Shown: positions 8,224-16,829, counted from the first letter of the stretch. The stretch is DNA of 64,000 bases from Anaerolineae bacterium (GCA_022843385.1 JALHNT010000001.1:124001-188000); one strand, 5' to 3'. Translations and numbers: made by a program. Notes: generated from the sequence alone by a model not told the origin.

Positions 8224-9669
8224 ATGCAAATCACTTTTTGTGGCGCGGCGCAAACCGTCACCGGTTCGCAACATCTGATCGAGGTGAACGGGCTGAAGAT
8301 TCTGCTGGATTGCGGATTGTTCCAGGGCAAGCGTTCCGAATCCGAGGAGCGCAACCGCAATTTCCCCTTTGACCCCAAGACCATTGATGTGCTGGTGCTG
8401 TCTCACGCCCATACCGACCACGCCGGTAACATCCCCAATCTGGTGAAGCGCGGCTTTCGCGGCGACATCATCTGCACCCACGCCACCCGTGATCTGTGCG
8501 CGGTGATGCTGATGGACAGCGGTCACATTCAGGAGAAGGATGTCGAGTTCGTCAACAAGCGGCGTAAGAAGCGCGGCGAACCCCCGATTGAACCGATCTA
8601 TACGAAGGAAGATGCCGCTGCCAGCCTGGATTACTTCCTGTCGCAGCCTTATAACCGCCCCCGCGTGATTGCACCTGGCATCAAGCTGACCTTCATTGAT
8701 GCCGGTCATATGCTGGGCAGCGCTTCGGTTATCCTCGATATTGATGACAAGGACGCCGGGCGCGATGTCCGGCTGGTGTTCAGCGGCGACATCGGACGCA
8801 AGGGCATCCCGATCATCCGCGATCCCCAGATACCAGAGTTCGCTGACATCCTCATCCTGGAAAGCACTTACGGCGGACGCACCCATGACCCGTATCCCGA
8901 TGCCGAGAAGGAACTGGAACGCATCATCGTCAACACCTACCGGCGCGGCGGCAAGGTGATCGTGCCGGCCTTTGCCGTTGGGCGAACGCAGCAGTTGGTT
9001 TACACCCTGCATCAACTGGCGGTGAAGGGCGATATTCCGCGCCTGCCGATCTACGTCGATAGCCCGCTGGCGGCCAACACCACCGATGTCTTCCGCAGCC
9101 ATCCCGAATGTTACGATGCCGAGACGCGCGATTTTGTCATGGGCGGGAGCAGCGGCAACCGTGATCCGTTTGGCTTCGCTGATGTTCACTACACCCGTTC
9201 GGTGGAAGACAGCAAGCAGCTCAACTTCATGCGCGAGCCGGCTATCATCATCAGCGCCAGCGGCATGGCCGAGACTGGGCGCATCCTGCATCACCTGAAG
9301 AATAACATCGAAGACTCGCGGACGACGGTGCTGATCGTCGGCTGGCAGGCACCCGATACGCTGGGACGGCGCTTCGTCGATGGCGAGAAAATCGTCAGCA
9401 TCTTCGGCGAGAAGTATCACAACAATGCTCAGGTGGCGGTGCTGAACGGCTTCAGCGGTCATGCCGATCACAACGAACTGATCGGTTGGGTGGAGCCGAT
9501 GCAGCGCAAACCGCGCCGTACCTTCCTGGTGCATGGCGAGCTGGAAGCGGCGAACGCCCTGGCCGGGGCGCTGCGCCAGCAGTTGAACCTTCAGGTCGAT
9601 ATTCCCTCGTGGAAGCAGTCGTATGATATTCGCGGCCTGGGTGTCGAGCAGCCGCGCCTGGGTTTGTGA
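8224..9669 (+). CDS. Beta-CASP metallo-beta-lactamase-fold RNase/mRNA 3'-end-processing-like nuclease
   Basis: A 481-residue protein, preceded by GAGGA. The MBL motif HAHTDHAG is at 61-68, followed by AGHMLGSAS, FSGDIGRKG and LESTYGGR. The beta-CASP cap has PAFAVGRTQQ, and the RNA-specificity domain has SASGMAETGRILHH and GFSGHADHNEL. All zinc ligands are present. The family (CPSF73/Ysh1-like bacterial and archaeal members) acts as RNA endo- and 5'-exonuclease. It follows the RNase D gene, giving a small RNA-processing group. Confidence 0.92.
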   Translation: MQITFCGAAQTVTGSQHLIEVNGLKILLDCGLFQGKRSESEERNRNFPFDPKTIDVLVLSHAHTDHAGNIPNLVKRGFRGDIICTHATRDLCAVMLMDSGHIQEKDVEFVNKRRKKRGEPPIEPIYTKEDAAASLDYFLSQPYNRPRVIAPGIKLTFIDAGHMLGSASVILDIDDKDAGRDVRLVFSGDIGRKGIPIIRDPQIPEFADILILESTYGGRTHDPYPDAEKELERIIVNTYRRGGKVIVPAFAVGRTQQLVYTLHQLAVKGDIPRLPIYVDSPLAANTTDVFRSHPECYDAETRDFVMGGSSGNRDPFGFADVHYTRSVEDSKQLNFMREPAIIISASGMAETGRILHHLKNNIEDSRTTVLIVGWQAPDTLGRRFVDGEKIVSIFGEKYHNNAQVAVLNGFSGHADHNELIGWVEPMQRKPRRTFLVHGELEAANALAGALRQQLNLQVDIPSWKQSYDIRGLGVEQPRLGL

Positions 9670-9730
9670 GGCGGAACATCAGACTGGCGGGCCATGGGGT
9701 GCGCCAGTACACTGTAGTTTCGAGTTTTTA

Positions 9731-9892
9731 GTTGTTAGTTGTTAGTACAGCTTGGCCTAAATGACCCTCGTGTTTGCCCTCACCCCCCGCTTCGCAGCCT
9801 CTCCCACAGGGCGAGGGGAGAAAAAACAACTCTGGGTGCATTTGAGGCTCACTGCACGAGGAACTAAGAACTAGGAACTAACAACTAACAAC
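9731..9892. repeat. Small element bounded by a perfect 16-bp inverted repeat
   Basis: GTTGTTAGTTGTTAGT at 9731-9746 is exactly complementary to 9877-9892. The 130 bases between them include a CCCTCACC...GGCGAGGGGAG inverted patch (about 9778-9821) and no reading frame. The same ACTAACAACTAACAAC unit is present once more at about 51650-51668, upstream of the dehydrogenase gene. The layout resembles a MITE or REP-like mobile repeat. Simple-repeat slippage is the alternative. Confidence 0.6.
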
Positions 9893-9925
9893 GATCATCT
9901 TCACCATGAATGAGATCACACGCTG

Positions 9926-10375
9926 ATGGACGACCACAATCCCTTTGCCAAAGACTGGCGCGACTGCCTGGAAGCCCACTTTGTCCATGTCATCCGCACC
10001 CATGACCATGTGACCGAGCCGACCCTGGCGCATGTGCTGAAGCAGACCGGCTTCAGCGAGACGCAGTTGGCCGAACTCAAGGTGCGCGCCACCATGCATG
10101 TCGATGATGTGCCGGGCGATTTTGTCCCTGATCTCGCCATCCTGGACGAAGCGCCGGCCCAGCCGGAAGCCCGTATCTTCGCCGTGCCGGAGATGCCTAC
10201 CCAGGTGGCGGAGCCGGTTGATGACCCTGAGACGCCAGAGTTGGAGCTGCTCGCTCCCGATGAACCAGTGGACGATGAACCCCCGGTCGCCGAAGTTGAA
10301 GATGAATCGCCATCCGATGACCCCGAACCCCCGGCTGAAAACCCGGACGCGCCACAGCAGTTGAGCCTGTTCTGA
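9926..10375 (+). CDS. Acidic protein with C-terminal sliding-clamp-binding-like motif
   Basis: A 149-residue protein. Residues 1-70 look folded (helical, with KDWRDCLEAHFVHVIR and a possible winged-helix-like TLAHVLKQTGFSETQL). Residues 75-144 are very rich in Asp, Glu and Pro and probably disordered. The last residues are QQLSLF, matching the bacterial beta-clamp consensus QL(S/D)LF at the extreme C-terminus. That suggests, but does not show, docking on the replication clamp DnaN through a flexible tether. No nuclease or polymerase motif is visible and I do not recognise the family. The ribosome site is weak. Confidence 0.6.
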   Translation: MDDHNPFAKDWRDCLEAHFVHVIRTHDHVTEPTLAHVLKQTGFSETQLAELKVRATMHVDDVPGDFVPDLAILDEAPAQPEARIFAVPEMPTQVAEPVDDPETPELELLAPDEPVDDEPPVAEVEDESPSDDPEPPAENPDAPQQLSLF

Positions 10376-11393
10376 TTGGTGGGCGCGGCACGTGGCAGTC
10401 GTGACAATTCACAGGAGTTGTTGACTGGTCATTGCTTGCGACTCATCAAAATGACCGTTCTTTAGTGGATAGTCGTAATAATTTCCCTCACCCTCGTACC
10501 AAACGTGTAGAGTGTTGGTTTTCTTTGCTACTTTCAGTACCAACGTCAAATGTGATGAGTAAGGCTCAATATCGCTCAACTCATCGCTGAGTACACCTTA
10601 ACCGACCATCGCCGGTCGATGCTCGAACTGCTCACTTTCAAGATCTCTCCGCCCCCCTTTGTCCCTCCCAAATGCCCTGGCAGACCCCCAAAACCCATTT
10701 CTCACGAGGCTTTCTCATGACCACGCTATCTTGGGTCACTACCGCAATTGCATTCGACCCGTTTTATGCAACTCCAGTTTTGTGTCCTCGTCGTCGTCGG
10801 ACAGACACAATGACAAAGACATAAAGACCAACACAGAGGACAAAGAGAACACAGAGTGAAGACAGAGTGAATCTGCGGAAAATTCTGCAAATTCGTCAAA
10901 TGCAAAAGTGCCTTTTGTGCACTTTTCCCTCAACCACTGCCATCCGTTGATCGTCGTCATTCGGATGCTCATCCTCTGATCCTTTGCCGCCGGCGGATCG
11001 ACATTTGCGGTGGCGGATCGCTCCCTGAGATGCGCCGGTGTTAACGCATCCTATGTCGGATTGGGACGTGTTCCGGCGTTGATTCACAAAAGTCGTCAAA
11101 GTCAAACGTGCATGTTGTGACTTTCAGCTTTCAGCAAAAGACCAACACAGAGGACACGGAGACCACAGAGCGAAAACCGAGCAAAGCCTTTATCTATCGA
11201 CTACCGACTGTGGCGGCGGCGGCGGCATTGGCAGTCCCAAGCAAGTGAAAAGTGAAAAGTGCTAAGTTCAAAGTAACGAGTAATGAGTGACGAGGCATGA
11301 CCTTTTCCTCTGATGACTGACGACTGATGACTATAGACTACTGACTACCGACTATCGACTTCATGTCATTAGACTACACCCAATCCCGCCGTT
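10376..11393. repeat. Gene-free degenerate repeat tract
   Basis: No credible gene. The stretch holds fragments repeated elsewhere in the window: a CTCGTCGTCGTCGGACAGACA segment (about 10785-10807) that is the reverse complement of about 49631-49651; CACAGAGGAC/ACACAGAG runs (10835-10857, 11147-11170); a GACTTTGACGACTTT-like segment (about 11090-11107); a GGCGGCGGCGGCATTGGCAGTCCC patch (11212-11237); and short GACTA/CTGACTACCG repeats (11310-11361). Together they look like the decayed counterpart of 49278-49830 in inverted orientation. Confidence 0.65.
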
Positions 11394-11528
11394 ACGGGTG
11401 AACTTTTGGTAAACTTTTTGGTACGAGTTAAGCTGAGTCGGCGCTAACCATTCTGCGGGAGGGGGGAGGTTAAGGCTGTCGGCGCAGGGTAAGAGAACGG
11501 TTTAGAACAATCGGGGTTGAGGGAGCGC
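11394..11528 (-). repeat. Dispersed repeat B, copy 1
   Basis: About 135 bases highly similar to the reverse complement of 49143-49277. The best-conserved core reads, on the minus strand, CCCGCAGAATGGTTAGCGCC, followed by an almost exact TTAACTCGTACCAAAAAGTTTACC block. It lies about 105 bases downstream of the stop of the minus-strand small gene at 11633-12061. It contains no reading frame. The sequence between the conserved blocks has diverged. Confidence 0.85.
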
Positions 11529-11632
11529 CATTCACGCTGATCCGAGCGTTTGCTGCATCTATAGAATAGACGACTGGCAACACACTGTCTTCCATTATCC
11601 CGTGCCTGATTCCTTCCGAACTTACTGCTACT

Positions 11633-12061
11633 CTACAAATCGGAAATATCTCCCCGAATCAATCTCTGAACAAACTCATCGTCGAACACATCCTGTAAAT
11701 TCGTTGAATTGTAGTATCCACCCTCGATATCTACCCATCCGCCATAACAGTCAAACACAATCTTCATGAGTGACAGTATGTTTGAAAGTGTTGATACGTG
11801 ATAATCTATCGACATGGCGGTCAACAGGTTTGGGGATAATGCTTTTAACTCAATCTGCACCTCTTCCTCGAAGTCAAAGATCCCATCCTCATTTTTTGAC
11901 CATCGACAATAATCTTCTTTGTTTTCATCAACCTGAAAAATGACATTCATACAATCTGTAACAAGCGTAAATGACTGTGTTTGATAGCCATGAGCCTCCA
12001 GACATTGGGCAATATCGCTCAGTTCAATGTCTTTTTCCGTAAAATAGCCGAACCATTCCAT
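11633..12061 (-). CDS. Small acidic accessory protein, unknown
   Basis: Start at ATG 12061 (MEWFGYFTEKDIELS), with AAAGG six bases upstream; the frame runs further up only through repeat A sequence. The 142-residue product is acidic and soluble (EEEVQIELKAL, FDCYGGWVDIEGG, DEFVQRLIRGDISDL). It is AT-richer than its neighbours, as is the next gene, and sits between repeat A (upstream) and repeat B (downstream). Size, acidity and cassette-like setting would suit an immunity or antitoxin-like protein, but no named family is recognised. Confidence 0.6.
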   Translation of the reverse strand: MEWFGYFTEKDIELSDIAQCLEAHGYQTQSFTLVTDCMNVIFQVDENKEDYCRWSKNEDGIFDFEEEVQIELKALSPNLLTAMSIDYHVSTLSNILSLMKIVFDCYGGWVDIEGGYYNSTNLQDVFDDEFVQRLIRGDISDL

Positions 12062-12097
12062 AAAGAACCTTTCTGTGTGAAAACATGGACGGTACTG

Positions 12098-12249
12098 CGC
12101 CGGAATGCTGGACACGCAACACTAGATTATCACAACCGAAGGATGACCGAAAAGCACGGAAGAACGTCGCCGGTTGAGTTTGAAGCGCGGTGGGTTGAAC
12201 AACGGGCGGCACACCCTGCTGTGCGATGGCGAACCTGTTTTGTGGTCAG
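12098..12249 (-). repeat. Dispersed repeat A, copy 1 (promoter-bearing)
   Basis: About 150 bases, in minus-strand orientation, matching 47786-47920 and 48485-48639. Conserved landmarks are GCCATCGCAC near the start, TTCTTCCGTGCTTTTCGGT in the middle, TTGTGATAATCTA after it and CATTCCGGCG at the end. The TG-T-GATAAT element (minus strand, 12131-12126) resembles an extended -10 promoter. The repeat ends about 35 bases before the ATG of the minus-strand gene 11633-12061. Confidence 0.85.
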
Positions 12250-12345
12250 CTAATTGAGGTCGCTACATGATGGTCGTGCCGAGGGTCTGCTGCACCCAGC
12301 AACCTTTGCCGTCGAACTGGTAGGATGGCTCGCCTAAAGCAAACT

Positions 12346-12840
12346 TCATGGTTTCAGAATCTTCACCACGTCTTGGCGTAAACTCCCTCCACAGTTGGGG
12401 CAGTTCTTGAAGCCATGTCGGGCATACCTCAAAGCCAGCTTATTTTGTTCAAGTCCAGGCGCGCCTATGTATGATTCTGCTGGTCGCATAACCAAAGTAT
12501 ATCCTACCCAGTTGCAATTGAAGCATTTCGTTCTCCCTAGTTGAGTTTTCACCGAGTTTGTGAAATCTTCGTCGGTGAAGCTATTCTCCAGAACCCTCTC
12601 ATCCAGCTTGTTGAGATCAGTATCATCATCCCAATGTAGAACATAGAAGTAAAGAATATCGGGTCGAAGCAATTTCGAGAGTACAAAGCGCATGTCATCC
12701 ATATTCGATTTCAACAAACTTTCCAGAGCTTCCAGATCTGCAATACCCTCAACTTTACAGGACATCACTGATGCCTCTGGTATTCCTTCAGCCTTAGTGA
12801 AGTATATATAGCTTGTACCTTCAGCTTGAATCTGTTTCAT
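12346..12840 (-). CDS. Zinc-ribbon protein, unknown function
   Basis: A 164-residue product with GGAGAC upstream of the ATG. The N-terminal half is mixed alpha/beta. The C-terminal half has two Cys pairs, CFNCNW (about 106-111) and CPNCGG (about 147-152), forming a likely zinc ribbon, with an aromatic-rich stretch between them. AT-rich codon use sets it apart from the GC-rich genes on the left and right, suggesting acquisition together with the adjacent repeat cassette. No specific family recognised. Confidence 0.6.
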   Translation of the reverse strand: MKQIQAEGTSYIYFTKAEGIPEASVMSCKVEGIADLEALESLLKSNMDDMRFVLSKLLRPDILYFYVLHWDDDTDLNKLDERVLENSFTDEDFTNSVKTQLGRTKCFNCNWVGYTLVMRPAESYIGAPGLEQNKLALRYARHGFKNCPNCGGSLRQDVVKILKP

Positions 12841-12956
12841 TATGCGTCTCCAAACTGCCGCATATCCACTGTGTCGCGCTCTTCAACGGGAACATATTCT
12901 AATTCTATCACCTGTTGGATGAGGCACTCCGCATTCACGAATCTGAACGATGAACT

Positions 12957-14267
12957 TCACGTTGGGATGGGCGGGGGCGCGACCAGCGGCAGATCGCCAC
13001 AGGCACCGGCAGCGGCGGTGCTGTTGGCCGCCAGCCATACCCCTTCCGCCAGCCGCCACCAGACCTCGCCATCTGCCCCCACCGCGCGGGCATCGGGCAA
13101 GCCGTAGAAGTCAGCCGCCACCCCCTGGCGAATCGGGTAATTCGTCCCTGGCCCGGCGCGCAGATTAACATCCACCGTCCAGGCAGCGGTACAGGCGTCG
13201 TCCGCGCCGATGCCCTGCAGGAAGCCCGTCCCCGGCACGAAGGGGAAGATCACCCCGGTCAGCGAGAATGGTCGTTCCAGCGGGCGCGGCAGCAGCTCCA
13301 ACGGCAGCGGCAAAGCGCGGGCGTAGTTGTAGGCCACTTCTTCGGTATAGACAATCGTCTCGCCACGATAGCCATACGACATCTGCTGACCCGCTTCCAG
13401 CCGCCGATCCTGATTGTAAAGCAGCGTCCCTTCCAGCACGCTGACGAGCGTCTGCCCCTCGGCGGTGGTTTGCAGCCAGAGCGTCCCGGTGAACAGCAGC
13501 GGCGCATCATTCACCAGCAGCAGGACATCAGCGACCTCGCCCCGTCTCTGGGCCAGCAGGCCGCTATCGGGCCAGGCGCGGCAGGGAGCATCATCCGACC
13601 CGGTTCGCAGGCGGAAGGTCTGCATCGCGCTGTAGACCTGCGCCGCTTCTGAGGCGGCAGCGACCTGTTCCAGCAGCGTGAGATCGGCATCGGAGCGCAC
13701 CAGATCGGCGCTGATCCAGCCATCGGGCAGCCGCAGCCACGATCCATCCGCCAGTCGTCCGATGGCCGTCAAAAAGTCACCGGTATAGGCCGGGCGGACA
13801 ACCGCGCTCTCCGCCGAGGGCTGCTGGCGGATGTTCGCGCCGGTGGCTTCGGTCACCTGCACTTCAAGGGCGATGAAATCCGGCCCGGTCTGGCTGAGGT
13901 TCTCCAGCCGGGTTTCGCCGAAGGCCAGCAGCGTCAGGCCATCGACGGGCTGGTTGGCGCGCACCTGCATCAGGGCCATACCGAGCGATGGGGTTTCCGG
14001 GCTGAAGGGTTCAGTGCTGACGGCGGTCAGCGACGAGAGCGGTGCCACATCACCGACATCACCAAAGTCGAGGCGGACATTGGGCAGCGGCTCAACGACC
14101 ACGCCGGGGCTGGCATAACACACCTGATTGCGCCCAAGCTCCAGGCAGGCAGTCTGCGCCGCCGCGATGATGGGGGCGCGTTCAGCCGGACATTCCAATG
14201 GCTGCGCCAGCGTCGGCAAGGCGATCAGGCACAGGAGCAGGGAGAAAATTAGATGAATCCGTCGCAT
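12957..14267 (-). CDS. Secreted bacterial SH3-domain protein
   Basis: Start ATG 14267 (MRRIHLIFSLLLCLIA), with GAGG six bases upstream. The 436-residue protein has a signal peptide cleaved near ALPTLAQ. Two SH3-like segments are visible: about 145-200 (GANIRQQPSAESAVV, then DGSWLRL..GWI) and about 363-420 (VNLRAGPGTNYPI, then GEVWWRL..GVWL). Between them is a FecR-like beta-rich section (VSVLEGTLLYNQ, LEAGQQMSYG). SH3b domains usually bind cell-wall peptides or other extracellular polymers. Six Cys residues could form disulfides. Confidence 0.78.
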   Translation of the reverse strand: MRRIHLIFSLLLCLIALPTLAQPLECPAERAPIIAAAQTACLELGRNQVCYASPGVVVEPLPNVRLDFGDVGDVAPLSSLTAVSTEPFSPETPSLGMALMQVRANQPVDGLTLLAFGETRLENLSQTGPDFIALEVQVTEATGANIRQQPSAESAVVRPAYTGDFLTAIGRLADGSWLRLPDGWISADLVRSDADLTLLEQVAAASEAAQVYSAMQTFRLRTGSDDAPCRAWPDSGLLAQRRGEVADVLLLVNDAPLLFTGTLWLQTTAEGQTLVSVLEGTLLYNQDRRLEAGQQMSYGYRGETIVYTEEVAYNYARALPLPLELLPRPLERPFSLTGVIFPFVPGTGFLQGIGADDACTAAWTVDVNLRAGPGTNYPIRQGVAADFYGLPDARAVGADGEVWWRLAEGVWLAANSTAAAGACGDLPLVAPPPIPT

Positions 14268-14319
14268 CAGCAACCTCACTCACAAGCGATGGCGCAATGA
14301 TCGCCGTCCAGGTCGGGAA

Positions 14320-14784
14320 TCATGGAATAGCGTCGAAAGGCGGCTGACGCCGGGTTACCCGCTGGGTCAGTTCAGCCACCGCCTGCAACGCAGCCTGTCG
14401 CTCCTCCGGGGTCAGGTCAAGCTGGGCGAACTCGTCCTCATCCAGCAGCCGCACCTCGCCCGACGGCGAGATGAACACGTCTAATGCCAGGTCATCGGCG
14501 GCGATCAGCTCGTCCGAGAGCTGGGCGGGACGGGTGATGTTGCAGTACCAGCCCTTGATGACGGCGCTCTCGCCCTCGTGAATCTGAAAGATGTTATACC
14601 AGCGCTGGCTGTAGAACCACTCGATGAAAACATCGCCGGGGCGAAAGACGACGAAGCCGGGGTTCCATTCCTTGTGGCGAAAGACGGCGCGGAGACAGAC
14701 CCAATCGGACTGGCGTTCGATGACCTCGCCGGTATACGACAACACCCGTTGGCCGTGATGATCGCGCTTCTCGACCGTAATCAT
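14320..14784 (-). CDS. DUF402-family protein (predicted nucleotide phosphatase fold)
   Basis: A 154-residue protein with the DUF402 pattern: basic N-terminus, GDVFIEWFYSQRWYNIF in the beta-barrel, WYCNITRP, and the acidic LALDVFISPSGEVRLLDEDEF. Related proteins (FomD, Ntdp) hydrolyse nucleoside di/triphosphates using Asp/Glu-bound divalent metal ions, and these acidic residues are present. Its ATG overlaps the stop of the thiamin pyrophosphokinase gene by four bases, so the two are translationally coupled. Confidence 0.83.
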   Translation of the reverse strand: MITVEKRDHHGQRVLSYTGEVIERQSDWVCLRAVFRHKEWNPGFVVFRPGDVFIEWFYSQRWYNIFQIHEGESAVIKGWYCNITRPAQLSDELIAADDLALDVFISPSGEVRLLDEDEFAQLDLTPEERQAALQAVAELTQRVTRRQPPFDAIP

Positions 14785-15449
14785 GCCCGCCCCAGCGTGT
14801 GAACCACGAGGAGGATGCCGTCATCCAGCCAGACGCGGGCGGTCTCGGACTGCATGATGTTGCTCATGCCGCGCGCCGGGCCGAACTCCAGCCGTTCGCG
14901 CTTCAGCGGATAGTACAATTGGGCGGTGCGCACCCCATTGACCGGGCCGCTGATGGGGATGAGCGAGACGGTATCGCCGGGCGAGCCATGAATGATATTC
15001 TCACCGGGATAGATGAGCCAGGCTTCCTGCTTGCCGGCAATCATGCGCGTATCGATACCGCGCAGGGCTGGCAGGGCGAACAGATAGATATTGCCGAGCG
15101 TCTGATCGAGCCGGTCACCCAGCGCGGCGAACACCCGGATGCGCAGCACCCCGCGCTCCGCCGCCAGCAGCAGCGCCAGTTCGAGATCGGTCTCATTCTT
15201 TTCCGGGGGATAACGCCGAAGCTGCGCCCCCTGCGACTCGAAGGCCGCCAGTTCCTCCGGCGTCAGCGAGTCCATATCGCCGATGATGGTCTGCACCGGG
15301 ATGCCAAAAACCTCGGCATGGCGCGCCCCGCCATCAGCGGCAATGATCCAGGCCGACGGCCACTCGGCCAGCAATTGGCGGACGAGGGGACCATCGTGAC
15401 GATCACCATTGGCAAAGATAAATGCGGTTAGCGGTACTGACGTTTCCAA
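14781..15449 (-). CDS. thiN: Thiamin pyrophosphokinase
   Basis: A 222-residue cytoplasmic enzyme that makes thiamin diphosphate from thiamin and ATP. Family features are AADGGARH near residue 37, the acidic loop IIGDMDSLTPEE, the PPEKNETDLELAL motif with conserved Lys, Asn and Asp, and GDRLDQTLGNIYLF. Length is normal. The start overlaps the end of the upstream alpha/beta-fold gene by 22 bases. It lies in the minus-strand run that starts with the signalling genes and has no clear link to them. Confidence 0.9.
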   Translation of the reverse strand: METSVPLTAFIFANGDRHDGPLVRQLLAEWPSAWIIAADGGARHAEVFGIPVQTIIGDMDSLTPEELAAFESQGAQLRRYPPEKNETDLELALLLAAERGVLRIRVFAALGDRLDQTLGNIYLFALPALRGIDTRMIAGKQEAWLIYPGENIIHGSPGDTVSLIPISGPVNGVRTAQLYYPLKRERLEFGPARGMSNIMQSETARVWLDDGILLVVHTLGRA

Positions 15450-16414
15450 CGAACACCTGGGGGCGTGAAGCGCGCAATATCATCTATTTCGAGAAATTCA
15501 TTCACCAGCCGGTTGAAGCGGTCAAATTCCAGCATGGGGAAATGACCGACATCCGGCAGTTCGACCGGGATCAGTTTATCTTCTTTTTCGTAGGTGGTGT
15601 AATCCCAAACCCGTTCGCCGGGTTTTTCGATGATCTTGTCATCCTGCCCATGCACCACCACCGTCGGCATCTGCAACAGCCAGACGGCATCCAGCACGCG
15701 GCCAGCGTCGAATTCATTGGCGCTGGCGCGCAGCACCCGGGCGTCGGTCTTGGGCAGATCGAGTTCCATCTTGGCGTACAAGGGATCGCTGCGCTTGAAG
15801 CAGCGCTGTAACAGCGACTCAGGCGTGGCGCTGCCGATCACATTGTTCAGCGGATTGTAACGGGTATTGTCGCTGGAGGCCGCCCGTAGCTCGGTCGTCT
15901 CCAGCAGATTGGCGGCGCCGGCAGCGCGCATCCGTTCGGCCAGCGCGGTGCGCATGGTCGAGTTCATGATGGTGGCCTCTGGCGCGGCGCGGTTGCTGGT
16001 CAGCGGATTACCCCGCCCCGGACGAGCGCGCTTCTCCAGATTGGGAATCTCGTACAGCGGAGCGCTGATGAGCATGATGCGCGGAGCCATATCCGGGTAC
16101 AGGCGACCAAACTCGGCTGTCAGCCAGGCACCCAGTCCATGCCCGATGATGGCTGCTTTAGGGATCGCCATCGCCTGCATGAAATCGAGCAGCAGCCGCA
16201 CCTGATGATCGAGCGAATACTTCTGGGGATTCTTGCTGGTATCGCCAAACCCGTGCAGGTCGAGGGCATACACGCGGTACTTGAGCTGGAGATTCTGCAT
16301 GGTCGGCACCCAATAGCGCCATGACCCCAGCCAGCTATGGATGAGGACGACCGGACGCCCACGCCCCAGCACTTCGTAATGGATCAATTCACCGCTGATA
16401 TTTATCGCGCTCAT
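15428..16414 (-). CDS. Alpha/beta-hydrolase-fold protein with Gly in place of the nucleophile Ser
   Basis: A 328-residue protein with the hydrolase fold: VLIHSWLGSWRYW oxyanion region, LDLHGFGDTS, the nucleophile elbow, a long lid region (about 125-225), VVHGQDDKII carrying the acid and DVGHFPMLEFD carrying the His. The elbow reads GHGLG (91-95) rather than GxSxG, with codon GGA at residue 93, so the normal catalytic Ser is absent. It may be non-hydrolytic, like RsbQ/strigolactone-type signalling relatives (which however keep Ser), or use another chemistry. It starts two bases after the response regulator stop, so a link to that signalling pair is possible. Confidence 0.85.
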   Translation of the reverse strand: MSAINISGELIHYEVLGRGRPVVLIHSWLGSWRYWVPTMQNLQLKYRVYALDLHGFGDTSKNPQKYSLDHQVRLLLDFMQAMAIPKAAIIGHGLGAWLTAEFGRLYPDMAPRIMLISAPLYEIPNLEKRARPGRGNPLTSNRAAPEATIMNSTMRTALAERMRAAGAANLLETTELRAASSDNTRYNPLNNVIGSATPESLLQRCFKRSDPLYAKMELDLPKTDARVLRASANEFDAGRVLDAVWLLQMPTVVVHGQDDKIIEKPGERVWDYTTYEKEDKLIPVELPDVGHFPMLEFDRFNRLVNEFLEIDDIARFTPPGVRWKRQYR

Positions 16415-16416
16415 GC

Positions 16417-16794
16417 TCAGCCTATCCCGCGCGCCTTGAGAATGTCACCGATCCGCTGCGTCAGTTCTTCCGGGGCAAATGGTTTCAGCATATAGTCGGT
16501 TGCGCCCACTTCGATCCCCGTCTGGCGATCTTCATCCTGACCACGCGCCGTCAGAAAGATGACGGGCGTCTCCTTGAGCGAGTCGATCTTGCGCATCTCC
16601 CGACAGGCCTCCAGACCGGTCATCTTGGGCATGCGCACATCCATCATAATCAGATCCGGGTTCAGACCGGGAGCGAGATGGAGCGCCTCCTCGCCATTCG
16701 CGGCTGCTGTCACTTCATGACCGGCAAACATCAGCGTAAACTGGATCAAGTCGCGAATATCGCGTTCATCTTCAGCAATTAGAATGCGCGCCAT
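16417..16794 (-). CDS. Single-domain response regulator (CheY-like)
   Basis: A 125-residue receiver domain with no output domain. Acidic pocket AEDE (8-10), phospho-acceptor D52 in MMDVRMP, Thr in FLTAR and Lys in MLKPFAPEE are all present. AGGA lies seven bases before the ATG. The gene follows the giant histidine kinase by about 35 bases on the same strand, so it is the probable phosphoacceptor of that kinase. It would pass the signal by protein contact rather than DNA binding. Confidence 0.92.
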   Translation of the reverse strand: MARILIAEDERDIRDLIQFTLMFAGHEVTAAANGEEALHLAPGLNPDLIMMDVRMPKMTGLEACREMRKIDSLKETPVIFLTARGQDEDRQTGIEVGATDYMLKPFAPEELTQRIGDILKARGIG

Positions 16795-16829
16795 GGGCTA
16801 ATCCTGTTCCTCCGGAAGTATGGTGTAAT

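Noticed and set aside
8206..9534. 442-codon minus-strand frame opposite the beta-CASP nuclease
   Set aside because: The plus-strand gene has every expected motif; the opposite frame has none and no ribosome site.
10659..11105. Several 65-90 codon frames in the degenerate repeat tract
   Set aside because: They consist of translated simple repeats, lack ribosome sites and overlap each other on both strands.
10376..11393. CRISPR array
   Set aside because: The short GACTA and CTGACTACCG repeats have no fixed length or unique spacers, and no cas gene is present.
12024..12253. Short frames encoding TEKHGRTSPVEFEARW-like peptides opposite repeat A
   Set aside because: Similar peptides appear in all three copies, but copy 2 shifts frame in the second half, so the pattern comes from DNA similarity rather than coding selection.
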